Program-made: the position numbers and the translations under genes
In this document: piece by piece, positions 7,750-16,541 of the stretch
Numbering within the stretch: position 1 is the stretch's first letter
Layout of the letters: every line of letters starts with the position of its first letter
Source of the DNA: Acidicapsa ligni
GTDB taxonomy: Bacteria > Acidobacteriota > Terriglobia > Terriglobales > Acidobacteriaceae
Reading direction: 5' to 3'
Assembly (NCBI RefSeq): GCF_025685655.1
Contig: NZ_JAGSYG010000001.1
Span: forward strand, 1,364,001-1,428,000
Length of the DNA stretch: 64,000 nucleotides
Notes under the pieces: generated by a model
What the model was told of the DNA's origin: nothing
Database searches by the model: none
Seen by the model: the letters and a program-made list of their open reading frames with translations, nothing else

Positions 7750-8925
7750 ATGGCTGCTGCAACGATTCCTGTTCCCACCGAAACCAAATCGCCGGCTCCC
7801 GTGCTGATGGAGCTGGCCGTCGACCGGGGTCAATTCCTGGCCGAAGTGCAGGCCGCAACCCGCGTCACGGAGGGCAAGAGTACCATCCCAATCCTCACCC
7901 ATCTCCTGCTAAGGACGACTAACAATGGTGCACTCTCCGTCACCGGAAGCGATCTCCAACGTACGATCACGACCGAGTGTCCGGCAGCCGTAAAGTCCCA
8001 GGGAGCAGCCGCAGTTCCTGCGCAAAAACTGCTTACGTACCTCAAGCTGCTTCCGAACGGTCAAGTCAATCTCAAGCTCTTAGGAAACGATCGACTTCAG
8101 ATCACGGCTGCAAATTCGCGGACGAAGATTCCGGGGATGAAACCCGAATCCTATCCGGCGATTCCGGTTGCATCCGGGGTGCTAATCCGCCTCAGTGCAC
8201 GCGCCTTGCGCACAGTGATCCGTCAAAGTCTCTTCGCTGTAGCCACGTCACAGGACAAGTATCTTCTAAACGCCGGATTGCTCTTGCTCCGTTCCGACCG
8301 TATGGGTATGGTTGCCACCGATGGCCGACGCTTGTCGATGGTTGAAGTGCATGACGAAGCCCTCGCAGGGGAAGAATTGAGGAAGGTGCTGCTTCCCAGG
8401 GAATGCATGAGCGACCTGCTCGCTTTGTTCTCCTGGTCCAAGGAAGAGACGATCGAGTTCCGCGAAGACGAGACCTGTCTTTACTTTCAGCTCGGCCCTC
8501 GCAAACTAAGCGTACGCAAGCTCACGGACCAGTTTCCGAACTATGAGGCGATTCTGCCGCGTGACAATACCAATTCTGTCGTCCTCGCATCGTCCGATCT
8601 GCTCGCTTCGGTGCAACGCGTCCTCCAGTTCGCCGATGAGCGTTCGAATGCTGTCAAGCTTCACCTTGCCGACAACTTGCTGACGCTCAGCGCGTCGATG
8701 GCGAACCACGGAGAATCTCAAGATTCACTGCCTTTGAGCTATAACTCCACTCCGGTGACGATCGGATTCAATGGAGCCTTTCTGATCGAGTTCATTAAAA
8801 CCATCGGAGCGGAAGGAGAACTGCGCCTATCTCTCAAGGATTCCGCTTCTGCGGCCGTCATCACTCCAGAGGCATTCAATCCCGAATATCAGCAGCGCTA
8901 CGTTGTGATGCCGATGCGCGTATGA
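7750..8925 (+). CDS. dnaN: DNA polymerase III beta sliding clamp, accessory copy
   Basis: A 391-residue protein, close to the usual ~370, with recognisable beta-clamp segments: STIPILTHLLLRTTNNG (domain I), TDLQRTI-like GSDLQRTITTECP, LFAVATSQDKYLLNAGLLLL and VATDGRRLSM (domain II, normally ATDGHRLA), SVRKLTDQFPNYEAILP, and the C-terminal YQQRYVVMPMRV resembling the YVVMPMR end of chromosomal clamps. It would encircle DNA and tether polymerase and repair enzymes. Its place on a PRTRC element, without dnaA or gyrB next to it, marks it as an element-encoded extra clamp. The ATG at 7750 fits family length; upstream residues are not clamp-like. It overlaps the next gene by ATGA. Confidence 0.85.
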   Translation: MAAATIPVPTETKSPAPVLMELAVDRGQFLAEVQAATRVTEGKSTIPILTHLLLRTTNNGALSVTGSDLQRTITTECPAAVKSQGAAAVPAQKLLTYLKLLPNGQVNLKLLGNDRLQITAANSRTKIPGMKPESYPAIPVASGVLIRLSARALRTVIRQSLFAVATSQDKYLLNAGLLLLRSDRMGMVATDGRRLSMVEVHDEALAGEELRKVLLPRECMSDLLALFSWSKEETIEFREDETCLYFQLGPRKLSVRKLTDQFPNYEAILPRDNTNSVVLASSDLLASVQRVLQFADERSNAVKLHLADNLLTLSASMANHGESQDSLPLSYNSTPVTIGFNGAFLIEFIKTIGAEGELRLSLKDSASAAVITPEAFNPEYQQRYVVMPMRV

Positions 8926-9641
8926 AGACCGCTGTTTCTCTCCTGCAACGCGGGACGCCGATACCGATACTCACACTACCTTCCTATAATGAGGTAGATG
9001 CAACGTGTTCGCCCTTTGGCGTACGTGCTTGCGACTGGAGGCCAGCCATCGCGAAGGCGTATCCCTTGAACTGGCCCGCCGGGTGGCAGCGAAGTTCCAC
9101 CCGGCGGCGCTCTCAATTCAGAAAATCGTACGATTCTGCTCACCGTTCTCTCCTTTACGAGATCGGTAAGATGGGCGGGACAAAGATCATTGTCTCCACG
9201 AACCTCCCACTGTATCGGGATGGCTACCCGATGACCAGCGCCATGGAACCTAACGACCCCGGGGTAGCTGTTTATTTTGTGCTCGAAGGCAAGCCCATGG
9301 CGTTTGCCTGTGACCGGTTCCAGTATGTGTACGAGAACATCGAAGCAATCGCTAAGACCATCCATGCCTTGCGTGGTATCCAGCGCTGGGGCGCTTCCGA
9401 CATGATGGAACGCGCCTTCACAGGGTTCAAGGCTTTGACGGACGGCCCATCGGAGGACTGGAGACAGGTCCTCGGGTTCGATATGTTCGAAACGGTGACA
9501 CGAAAGATGATCGAGTCGCATTATCGCGAATTGGTCAAACAGCATCACCCGGACATGGGCGGCGATCGTGAAGACTTCGAGCGGGTGATGCGAGCTCGCG
9601 AAGCAGCAATTGACGAATTGACCTATACCAGCGAAAACTGA
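8922..9641 (+). CDS. J-domain (DnaJ-like) protein
   Basis: A 239-residue protein whose C-terminus holds a J-domain: SHYRELVKQHHPDMGGDRED with the diagnostic HPD at residues 209-211, then helix IV residues. Such proteins stimulate the ATPase of an Hsp70. The ~190-residue N-terminal part is unlike DnaJ zinc or Gly/Phe regions, so it probably supplies a specific target; residues 90-140 (GVAVYFVLEGKPMAFACDRF) look like a beta-rich domain. The ATG overlaps the dnaN stop by 4 nt, so it is made together with the clamp. No dnaK is in the window. Confidence 0.75.
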   Translation: MKTAVSLLQRGTPIPILTLPSYNEVDATCSPFGVRACDWRPAIAKAYPLNWPAGWQRSSTRRRSQFRKSYDSAHRSLLYEIGKMGGTKIIVSTNLPLYRDGYPMTSAMEPNDPGVAVYFVLEGKPMAFACDRFQYVYENIEAIAKTIHALRGIQRWGASDMMERAFTGFKALTDGPSEDWRQVLGFDMFETVTRKMIESHYRELVKQHHPDMGGDREDFERVMRAREAAIDELTYTSEN

Positions 9642-9790
9642 GTCTTTTCGTTTCGGGTGCTACGCCTGTGTCGGGACATGCGCCACGATGCGATGTGGTT
9701 CGATCCCTCCCTGTGTTCAAACCAGTACCGATGAAAAGCCATCCCCGGATGGCCGTTTCCATTTCCGCGCCTCTCGACGCCGGAGGACAC

Positions 9791-10909
9791 ATGCTCTTTG
9801 ATATATCGGAGTTCCGCGCACCGCTACCGAACGATGTTCAGGTCTTTGCGTCCGGCGCGAACCGCCTTTCGGAAATTCGAGGATTCGCAAAGCTGGGAAT
9901 CGCCATCGGTGTGGCCGTGAACCATCTGAATGAATCTGCCATCGCCGAACTCATTACCATCCAGCAGCCTGTGATGATCGACAGCGGCGCATTCAGCGAA
10001 GTCGTCGCCGGCACTAGTGGCATCCGTGTGACTTCACCTATCACCGACCAGGAGTGGCGACGCAGGCTCGCCATCTATCTTCGGCTCGCCTCTTCGCTCC
10101 GCCAGAAAGCGATATTGGTGGCACCCGACCAGGTCGGTAACCAGCAGGAAACATTGCTGAGGCTCGAGCGATATCGCACTGAGCTTACTTTGATCGCTGC
10201 TACGTCAGCGACGCTCCTTTTGCCGTTACAAATCGGAAGTATGTCTCATATTGAGTTTCTGACGGCAGCCGAACGCGCAGCAGGTATCCCTCTGGTGCCC
10301 GCAATGCCAATGCGCAAAGCTGCAACTTCGATCTTCGCCCTGACGGAGTTTGTTCGGGAAGTAAAACCCCGCCACGTTCACCTTCTCGGCATGGGAATCG
10401 AAAACCATCGCGCTAACAAGATCCTTCGACTCATCCGACATTTCAGTCCGCGGACGAGCATCAGTCTCGATTCGAACCGGATGCGTGCCGTGACGGGCAT
10501 TGGGCGGCCGATGACGATGACCGGGACAGCGTTACGGTCGACCGACGCGGAAGGCATCTACGCTGAGGTCGACTCGCCGGTCCTTGCCCTGACGGGAGAC
10601 CGTTTCGATTACACCGATTCGATCGCTTTCCCATCAGGGTGGTGCACCGCTGAACAGCTTTACTCGATCGCAGTATCCGTAGGTATGCTGGCCGGTGAGT
10701 CCGCGAAGTTTCGTCGCGATCCCGACAGCTTTCTTCAGGGACCGTTCCGCGACAACGCTGAGATCTCCTGGATGGAATACCCACTGATGGAACTGGGGCT
10801 CAATCGAGCCTGGGAAGCCTACCTCGACCAGACAATCCGATCGGCGGTTCGCACAGCCGCAATCGTGAGCGTCTTTCAGGACTCCTCCATTCGAAGGCGA
10901 TGTGCCTAA
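9791..10909 (+). CDS. TGT/DpdA-like protein, possible DNA 7-deazaguanine transglycosylase
   Basis: The 372-residue protein shows several elements of the tRNA-guanine transglycosylase TIM-barrel family. VMIDSGAFSE has Asp64 where TGTs have DSGGF, VAPDQVGN has Asp113, HLLGMG (197-202) matches the conserved LLG-x-G, and SLDSNRMRA has Asp227 and Arg230. The C-terminal zinc-binding Cys cluster of bacterial TGT is absent, which fits the DpdA branch that inserts 7-deazaguanines into DNA on mobile elements. Which of the two it is cannot be settled by eye. The start at 9791 has AGGAGGA four bases upstream and is preferred over ATG 9731. No queuosine-precursor genes are nearby. Confidence 0.55.
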   Translation: MLFDISEFRAPLPNDVQVFASGANRLSEIRGFAKLGIAIGVAVNHLNESAIAELITIQQPVMIDSGAFSEVVAGTSGIRVTSPITDQEWRRRLAIYLRLASSLRQKAILVAPDQVGNQQETLLRLERYRTELTLIAATSATLLLPLQIGSMSHIEFLTAAERAAGIPLVPAMPMRKAATSIFALTEFVREVKPRHVHLLGMGIENHRANKILRLIRHFSPRTSISLDSNRMRAVTGIGRPMTMTGTALRSTDAEGIYAEVDSPVLALTGDRFDYTDSIAFPSGWCTAEQLYSIAVSVGMLAGESAKFRRDPDSFLQGPFRDNAEISWMEYPLMELGLNRAWEAYLDQTIRSAVRTAAIVSVFQDSSIRRRCA

Positions 10910-11031
10910 TGACGCTTTCTCGGAGTGGCGAAGATTTCCGCGCCGACATCCGGTGCTGGCATGACACTTTTCGCTTCCAGTCGAATGAAACGCCTTACCC
11001 ATTCCACCCACCCACACCGCGAGGTACTTCC

Positions 11032-11451
11032 ATGGCCCACCTTCCCGTACTTACGAGGGACCAACTCATCGAGATGGCTATCGAGATTCTCCGTGTAACG
11101 AATGACGGTGACGAACTTTCACCACAGGACCTGAAGCTCGTTGAACTTGCGGTCAACAACAGGCTCGACTCCGAAGGTATCGCTTTGTTCCAGGAGCTGT
11201 ACGGCAACGCCGCCAAAGCTGAAGGCTACACGAAATCCTATCTATTCCAGATCGAGCACCTGACGATCGACCAGCAAGGCTTCGTGTATTGGAGGGGCTC
11301 CATCGTCGAGCATTTTGATCATGCCCTCTGGAAGCAGGCCGGCTGGAAAGAGCGCATGCTGTCCGATGCGCAAAGCGTGGCCGCACGCTGCCGGGATCTC
11401 GAGCTCCGAGGAATACGGCCGAACGTATCGAATGTTCTCAACGGCCACTAA
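11032..11451 (+). CDS. Hypothetical element protein
   Basis: I do not recognise this 139-residue protein. It begins MAHLPVLTRDQLIEMAIEIL, is helical in the first half, and contains FVYWRGSIVEHFDHALWKQ with several aromatic residues near residues 82-100. GAGGT lies 10 bases before the ATG; the longer frame upstream of 11032 is not protein-like. It may be co-transcribed with the TGT-like gene, 122 bp away. Confidence 0.6.
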   Translation: MAHLPVLTRDQLIEMAIEILRVTNDGDELSPQDLKLVELAVNNRLDSEGIALFQELYGNAAKAEGYTKSYLFQIEHLTIDQQGFVYWRGSIVEHFDHALWKQAGWKERMLSDAQSVAARCRDLELRGIRPNVSNVLNGH

Positions 11452-11553
11452 GAGTTGTACGGTGTGTTTTGCGGAGACTTCGCATCAGACCTTCTCCACC
11501 CGTCACATCTCCTCTATCCATCGTAGGCCCGGACTACGGGCGAAGGACGCGTC

Positions 11554-12028
11554 ATGAAACCCGCCCTACATACGTTTGCCTATAGCGACCCAGTTCGTCG
11601 CATGATTGATCCCTATGAATGCGGATGGCAGGATGGCGGATGTTTTATCTTCGCCGTCGCCCTCTGTCTCTGGCTCGCTCCTGATGCTGAGCCCGCCTGC
11701 CTTTATCGAGCATCGCTCAAAGACGAACAGACTGCCGACCACTGGGTCTGCCATATCGATGGATTCTTCCTCGACAGCGACGGAGTGTACACCGAGGCCG
11801 GTTTGCTCAATCAATGGAACCATCATCCCTGCATGAAGGAAGCGATGATGCTGGAGGCTCCGGCGTATCCGCCTCGCGTCGTCTCCGTACTCACAGACGA
11901 TCGTGTCTCGCGAGAGATCAAAGCGTTACTGGAGGCCAGAATTCGGTCACCCGAAGAAAGACGAACTTCTTTCCGTGCTTGGCCGCGGACTCGAGGACTT
12001 CGTGCCGACCCAGAACCGAATAGCTTAG
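11554..12028 (+). pseudogene. Hypothetical gene disrupted by a 1-nt frameshift near 11938
   Basis: The first ~128 residues (start MKPALHTFAYSDPVRRMID, then GCFIFAVALCLWLAPDAEP and HWVCHIDGFFLDSDGVYTEA) read well in one frame, with a Cys and His/Asp spaced like a small papain-fold or transglutaminase-like domain. After GAGGCC at about 11935 the same frame becomes low quality (RRTSFRAWPRTRGLR). The neighbouring frame continues naturally as EFGHPKKDELLSVLGRGLED and stops at 12026-12028. A net one-base indel therefore split the gene and artificially joined it to the gene at 12076. It could be a real mutation or a sequencing error. Confidence 0.55.
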
Positions 12029-12075
12029 TTCGGGAAAAGACGTTCCCCCCCCAAAAATCCTTAGAGGAGTCGCGA

Positions 12076-12522
12076 ATGGCAAATGCAACGAATCTCTCTG
12101 TCCTTGAACTCTTGGGGATGGCCAACGAAGCTTATCCGGACGGATTTCTCGCCTGCTACTTCGACAAATCTACAGGCCAGCGTAAAGAAGGTTCGGGAGA
12201 CAGCCTTGCGCAGTTCATCGTCTCGGAGCTAACGGAGACCTTCGATCCCCAGGCCTCTTCAGTCGAGCAGCGAGAAAAGGCCCAGCATGTCTTGGAGAAC
12301 GCGATCGGCACTCTTCGCGGGGTGGTCGACCGACTCGAAATGTCAGCGGCAACTCCCATCCATCTCCGCCTGGAGAGATTGTGTGACGTGCAGAGGCTTA
12401 TCAGCGAGTTCGGGGAATGGGGTGAACATCCCAAAGTCCCGCGCTCGGACTGGCAATACGAGGTCGCGAACGGCGACTCCCAGCGCGGCTATTGGGACTT
12501 CGTGGCGGCAAAGCTCGAATGA
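12076..12522 (+). CDS. Hypothetical element protein
   Basis: A 148-residue, mainly helical protein starting MANATNLSVLELLGMANEAY; residues 60-95 (QREKAQHVLENAIGTLRGVV) look like an amphipathic helix. GAGGAG lies 7 bases before the ATG, which supports this as an independent start even though the frame is open from 11554. No known domain is recognised. It ends with a Trp/Tyr-rich segment (SDWQYEVANGDSQRGYWDF). Confidence 0.55.
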   Translation: MANATNLSVLELLGMANEAYPDGFLACYFDKSTGQRKEGSGDSLAQFIVSELTETFDPQASSVEQREKAQHVLENAIGTLRGVVDRLEMSAATPIHLRLERLCDVQRLISEFGEWGEHPKVPRSDWQYEVANGDSQRGYWDFVAAKLE

Positions 12523-12567
12523 GTGCTTCTCGGCAATGCGGTAATGGCATAACGACTCTGGCTTCAT

Positions 12568-13062
12568 CTAGTCGTGTTGTGGATGCTCATTCTGTTCTGC
12601 AGGAACACGACCGCCGGAAAGAAGTCGCACAAGGCGCGGAAAAATTAGCGCCACAATAAAATAGGCGACCGTGACGGCGAGCGCCAGCAGAGGAAGCCCC
12701 GCGCCGCAAGCCATTCCGATCCCGGTGACGAGCCAGACGGTGGCAGCGGTGGTGAGGCCTGAAACCCGGTCGCCTCGGACAAAGATCAGCCCTGCGCCGA
12801 TGAAGCCAATGCCAGTCACGATCTGCGCCGCCACACGAGACGGATCCAGAACAACACGACCATCGATCAGGACGTCTGTGAATCCGTACTTTGAGACCAA
12901 CAGGAAAAGGGCGGCTGTGGTACCGACGATCGTATAGGTGCGAAGCCCGGCGCTTTTGTGACGGAGCTCGCGTTCCAGTCCAACAAATGCTGAGAGCAGA
13001 AATGCAATGCCCAGCTCAATGATTTGATCAAGACTCTGTCCCGTTGGCTCGATGATCCGCAT
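12568..13062 (-). CDS. MgtC/SapB family membrane protein
   Basis: A 164-residue protein with four to five hydrophobic segments and the MgtC hallmarks: ELGIAFLLSAFVGLERELRH at residues 16-35, SAGLRTYTIVGTTAALFLLV, and RVAAQIVTGIGFIGAGLIFV with VSGLTTAATVWLVTGIGMACG after it. It lies in the inner membrane. MgtC relatives affect Mg2+ homeostasis or inhibit F-type ATPase; a precise role here is unknown. It faces the previous gene convergently, and the C-terminus is short, with no cytoplasmic ACT-like tail. Confidence 0.85.
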   Translation of the reverse strand: MRIIEPTGQSLDQIIELGIAFLLSAFVGLERELRHKSAGLRTYTIVGTTAALFLLVSKYGFTDVLIDGRVVLDPSRVAAQIVTGIGFIGAGLIFVRGDRVSGLTTAATVWLVTGIGMACGAGLPLLALAVTVAYFIVALIFPRLVRLLSGGRVPAEQNEHPQHD

Positions 13063-13255
13063 GCAACTATCTTATGGAACTCGGCCTTAGCTTGGCTAAA
13101 CAGGGCGGCTCCTAGCATCCGACTTGCCTCATAGCGGATGGCCAAGTGCGTGGCCGGTGCTCGATAGACGACCCGATCACCCGAATCAGTTTTGTGAGGC
13201 GATGGAAGAAGCAGGCTACTAGCTTGCTCCCTCTTCGCATCGTGAAGGAGCACCT

Positions 13256-13567
13256 ATGACAAAGGCGAACAGAATTTCCCCTGCCCTCAATCCGGATGCC
13301 AGAGTCCTACTGACAACGCAGAAGGATAACGGCACGAACTCCATCCATCTAACCCTGGCGCTCAAGATCGACCTGGCCCTGTTGCGCAGGCAGAAGCGAG
13401 CTCTTATCGGCCTCCACGAGGGTTCCCCAGTGTCGTCCGAACAAGAAGAGGCCGCCGAAGGCATGCTTAACATGATCGACTTCATTCAGGATTCGATCCT
13501 CGATCAGCAACTAGCGACTGAACAGGACATCTTCCCTTCTTTGCCGAGCCTGTTCGACGTCGTGTAG
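13256..13567 (+). CDS. Hypothetical small protein
   Basis: A 103-residue acidic, helical protein (IHLTLALKIDLALLRRQKRA, then VSSEQEEAAEGMLNMIDFIQ). GAAGGAG lies 8 bases before the ATG. No domain is recognised. The downstream 170 bp contain a 9-bp stem hairpin. Confidence 0.5.
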   Translation: MTKANRISPALNPDARVLLTTQKDNGTNSIHLTLALKIDLALLRRQKRALIGLHEGSPVSSEQEEAAEGMLNMIDFIQDSILDQQLATEQDIFPSLPSLFDVV

Positions 13568-13643
13568 ATGCTGATTCCTAACCGCTAGTGCGGCATTCAC
13601 AGAGGGTTCGAAATCGCAATGTGGCCGCCCGGCCCGGAAGGAC

Positions 13644-13670
13644 ACGCGGCACATCATCGCGGTGCCGCGT
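13644..13670. repeat. Hairpin with 9-bp stem
   Basis: ACGCGGCAC (13644-13652) and GTGCCGCGT (13662-13670) are perfect inverted repeats with a 9-nt loop, in the gap after the 103-residue ORF. No T-tract follows, so it is either a weak terminator or an operator. Confidence 0.4.
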
Positions 13671-13740
13671 TGGCATTAGGACGCGCTTCATCCGTCTAGC
13701 CGACCGAAGAACCTGAAAGCCGGTCACCGAGGAGATAGAC

Positions 13741-13977
13741 ATGAGACGAAGTCGAATCCGGATCGCCATGGATGCTGGAAAGCTCTGGGCCGAACAACAG
13801 CTGAAGAAAGGCATCCAAATTACTCCTTCCTCCGCCGAAGAGGCGGCCAGCGAGAAATTTGCTCATATGGGATCGCGGCACCTGTTCTGGTGTTCTGCAC
13901 TCGATATAGCACCGCAGAACGCCGCGGTAGAAGACGATGCAGGAGATAAGACTGCCAGCGCTCCCAACTCTCGATAG
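13741..13977 (+). CDS. Small ORF abutting the IS110 remnant
   Basis: A 78-residue frame starting MRRSRIRIAMDAGKLWAEQQ with GAGGAG 7 bases upstream. The first ~45 residues look protein-like; the last ~30 are low quality. This suggests a gene whose 3' part was lost when the neighbouring IS110 sequence arrived. Function unknown. Confidence 0.35.
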   Translation: MRRSRIRIAMDAGKLWAEQQLKKGIQITPSSAEEAASEKFAHMGSRHLFWCSALDIAPQNAAVEDDAGDKTASAPNSR

Positions 13978-13984
13978 CCTGAGC

Positions 13985-14355
13985 CTTGCAGCCGGATCGT
14001 GATGGAGGTCCTGATCATCGGTCTTGATCGGGACGAAGCGCATGTTCTTGCACTCGACGGCCTCGGCAATGGCTTCCGCATCAACGAAGTCGTTCTTGTT
14101 GGACGTCACAAGCGGCTTCACGAACTGCGCTGCGATCAGCCTCACATCATGGCCTTGCTGCCGTAACGCTCTACCGAGAAAATGCGCTCCTGAGCAGGCC
14201 TCCAGACCGATCAGCGAAGTCTGCATGTTCGCCGTGAATATCAGTAGTTGCTTCTGCGTGAACTTCTTCTTCACCAGCACCTTGCCGGCGGCACCGAGCG
14301 CCACGAGGTGAAACGTCGTCTTGCCCAGGTCAATGCCTACCGAACGAATCTGCAT
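13985..14355 (-). pseudogene. IS110-family transposase fragment (N-terminal part)
   Basis: On the - strand a frame from ATG 14355 reads MQIRSVGIDLGKTTFHLVAL, KVLVKKKFTQKQLLIF, IGLEACSGAHFLGRALRQQG and NDFVDAEAIAEAV. These are the N-terminal DEDD (RuvC-like) domain of IS110 transposases, with the first Asp in GIDLGK, the Glu in LEACSG and DAEAIAEA. After FVPIKTDDQ the similarity stops, and the C-terminal Transposase_20 domain with its Ser is absent. The element is therefore a dead remnant. The upstream flank (14356-14600) carries no other gene. Confidence 0.75.
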
Positions 14356-14609
14356 GTCGATGATCCTCCTCTGAAACCGCTGCTTACATCCTCCGCCCAA
14401 GCGGAAGGGGGTTACAGCGGCGAACCATCTCATTAGCCGACTAAGGGAATGTTTGCAAAGGAACGGCATTCTCCGAGCCCGGTTGGTGCAGATTATTCTT
14501 CTATTCTCCTCCGTGATACGCTTCTGCTGGTAAGCAGCCCCTGGTCCTCGGTCGGATACAAAAGGAGCAGCCCGAAAGCAGATTTATCCTTGAGAAAAGC
14601 GAGGTCTTT

Positions 14610-14873
14610 ATGCCCACAGACGGATTGAGAGACCCCTGCTATGCTCGATTGACCGAGCAGCAGGAAATTGATGCAAAAGCTGCTGACGACATAGGTAACC
14701 TAGATCTGCTGAAGCTGGTCTGCCATAAGTGTGGCCAGACGATAGGGGCAAAGGTAATGCCTGCATACAAACTGGCAACCAACGCCGGGAAGCATTTTGA
14801 GGCTGATCCTTATCCGCATGAACGGCCCAAAGCACAACGGCCCCGTGCGCTCAAGCGCGGCCCCCGCAAGTAA
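14610..14873 (+). CDS. Small protein with a CxxC motif
   Basis: An 87-residue frame with CHKCG at residues 38-42 and a basic Pro/Arg/Lys-rich end (RPKAQRPRALKRGPRK). It could be a small nucleic-acid-binding protein. GCGAGG lies a few bases before the ATG. Not recognised. Confidence 0.4.
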   Translation: MPTDGLRDPCYARLTEQQEIDAKAADDIGNLDLLKLVCHKCGQTIGAKVMPAYKLATNAGKHFEADPYPHERPKAQRPRALKRGPRK

Positions 14874-15317
14874 GGTCAATCTGGCCGGTGGCCCGCTCGA
14901 GTGGTGAGGTCAGGTGGCCCGGTCATAAAATAGTCCGGAAATCGTCGTGCCCCATCCATCCACGGTTTTATCGTGGATGGATGGGGCACGAAGCACAATC
15001 AACGCGCAGCCAACTAACGCCAGCCTCGATTACTCCGCATAAACGCCCATTGCGGAAGCCATCGGTCTATCTTCTAGGCTCAACGAGTGCATTGGCCTGA
15101 AGACGCCAGTTGAGATCCGTAACATAGACGGTGAGTATCGACTGGCACGTCGTGTTCAAGCAAGATAGTTCTCGATCATTAGTGCTAGCTCTTTTGATCA
15201 GGTTTGGGCTCATTGTCTCAAGCCAAACAAGCCCGTGCGTCTTCATTAGGGATATCAAAACGCTATATCACGCGCAGATTCAAACAATCGCGTCCGCATA
15301 TCGTGATGCTACACGGT
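14874..15317. other. Intergenic stretch around a palindromic element
   Basis: About 440 bp between the small CxxC ORF and the end of the ene-reductase gene. It contains the long palindrome at 14946-14990; short frames on either side look like shadows. Confidence 0.4.
14946..14990. repeat. Perfect 19-bp inverted repeat (REP-like palindrome)
   Basis: CGTGCCCCATCCATCCACG (14946-14964) is followed by a 7-nt loop GTTTTAT and its exact complement (14972-14990). Its size and GTGCCCCATCC start resemble the extragenic palindromes scattered in acidobacterial genomes. It is not followed by a T-tract. Confidence 0.75.
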
Positions 15318-16397
15318 TCAGGAGAGCGCGGGATAGCTCGTGTAGCCGGCAGCGTCTCCTCCGTAGAAAGTCGTTGGGTCCGGTTCATTCAGAGCGGCGC
15401 TGAGTTGCAGCCGCCTTGGCAGATCCGGATTGGCTAGAAACGCACGGCCGTATGCGACTGCGTCCGCATGCCCACTCCGTATCGCTTTCTCGCCCTTGGG
15501 CCCGTCATATCCACCATTCACAACGTAGAGACCTTTCCAAAGCGTTCTCAGGTAAGCAGACAACGCGAGATCCTCCTCGCTGCTTCCCTTGCTGTCCTGC
15601 GCCTGTTCAACGACATGAAGATACCCGAGCCCATAGCCGTTGAGTCTTGCAACTGCGACGGAGAAGGTATCGCGTGGGTTGTCATCCGACATATCGTTAA
15701 AATCAACCGTCGGAGAGATGCGCACGCCGATCTGCTTGCTGTCCCAGGCTTCCAGAACCTGTTCAACTGCTTCCGTGAGAAAGCGGACTCTATTCGCGGC
15801 AACACCTCCGTATTTATCGGTTCGCTGATTCGTTCCTGTTCGGAGAAATTGATCGATCAAGTATCCATTCGCCGCGTGAATCTCGACCCCGTCGAATCCG
15901 GCTTCCTTTGCGTTGGCCGCTGCCCGTTGATAATCGGCGAGGGTTTCTTTGATCCCGCTAGCCGTCAATGCAACCGGCTCTGAAACCTGTGCTGCACCCG
16001 TGGCGATATGCGTGTGGGCATTGGCGCGGATTGCCGACGGAGCAACGGGTTGCACGTTGTTTGGCAGCAAGGACGAATGAGAGATTCGGCCGACATGCCA
16101 CAACTGCAGAAAGATTCGGCCTCCACTCTTATGAACGGATTCCACTATTTGCTTCCACGCTCGCACCTGCTCATGGGAATGAATCCCTGGAGTATTGAGG
16201 TACCCCTTGCCCATGGGCGAGATCTGCGTCGCCTCGGTCACGATGAGGCCAGCCGAAGCGCGTTGGGAGTAGTAGGTAGCCGCGAATTCGCTCGGCACGC
16301 CATCTGCGTCGGCGCGTGTGCGCGTAAGGGGCGCCATGAAGACGCGATTTGCCAGGACCAAAGATCCAAGCTGAACAGATTCGAACAGATTCGGCAT
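15318..16397 (-). CDS. Alkene reductase, old yellow enzyme family
   Basis: A 359-residue flavoprotein of normal length. Recognisable parts are NRVFMAPLTRTRADADGVPS at the start, the FMN-site segment RIFLQLWHVGRISH, FDGVEIHAANGYLIDQFLR with the active-site region, GTNQRTDKYGG, and the C-terminal GHADAVAYGRAFLANPDLP. OYEs use NADPH and FMN to reduce activated C=C bonds, nitrate esters or quinones. It is the last gene of a four-gene - strand operon controlled by the divergent TetR gene, an arrangement like electrophile-inducible NemA/NemR systems. Confidence 0.9.
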   Translation of the reverse strand: MPNLFESVQLGSLVLANRVFMAPLTRTRADADGVPSEFAATYYSQRASAGLIVTEATQISPMGKGYLNTPGIHSHEQVRAWKQIVESVHKSGGRIFLQLWHVGRISHSSLLPNNVQPVAPSAIRANAHTHIATGAAQVSEPVALTASGIKETLADYQRAAANAKEAGFDGVEIHAANGYLIDQFLRTGTNQRTDKYGGVAANRVRFLTEAVEQVLEAWDSKQIGVRISPTVDFNDMSDDNPRDTFSVAVARLNGYGLGYLHVVEQAQDSKGSSEEDLALSAYLRTLWKGLYVVNGGYDGPKGEKAIRSGHADAVAYGRAFLANPDLPRRLQLSAALNEPDPTTFYGGDAAGYTSYPALS

Positions 16398-16541
16398 TAC
16401 TGTACTCCTGTTGGTCTAGCGACGCAGTGGGTTGTTTGTGATGAGCCGGTGCTGGAGAATCTCTGTTAGGTTTCGACACGCCCGCTCGGTTCCTACGCTG
16501 CAGCCAAGGCGGCGTAGGAACCTCTACTCAACAGACCGTCG

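Noticed and set aside
14024..14436. + strand ORFs over the IS110 region
   Set aside because: Antisense to the recognisable transposase N-terminus.
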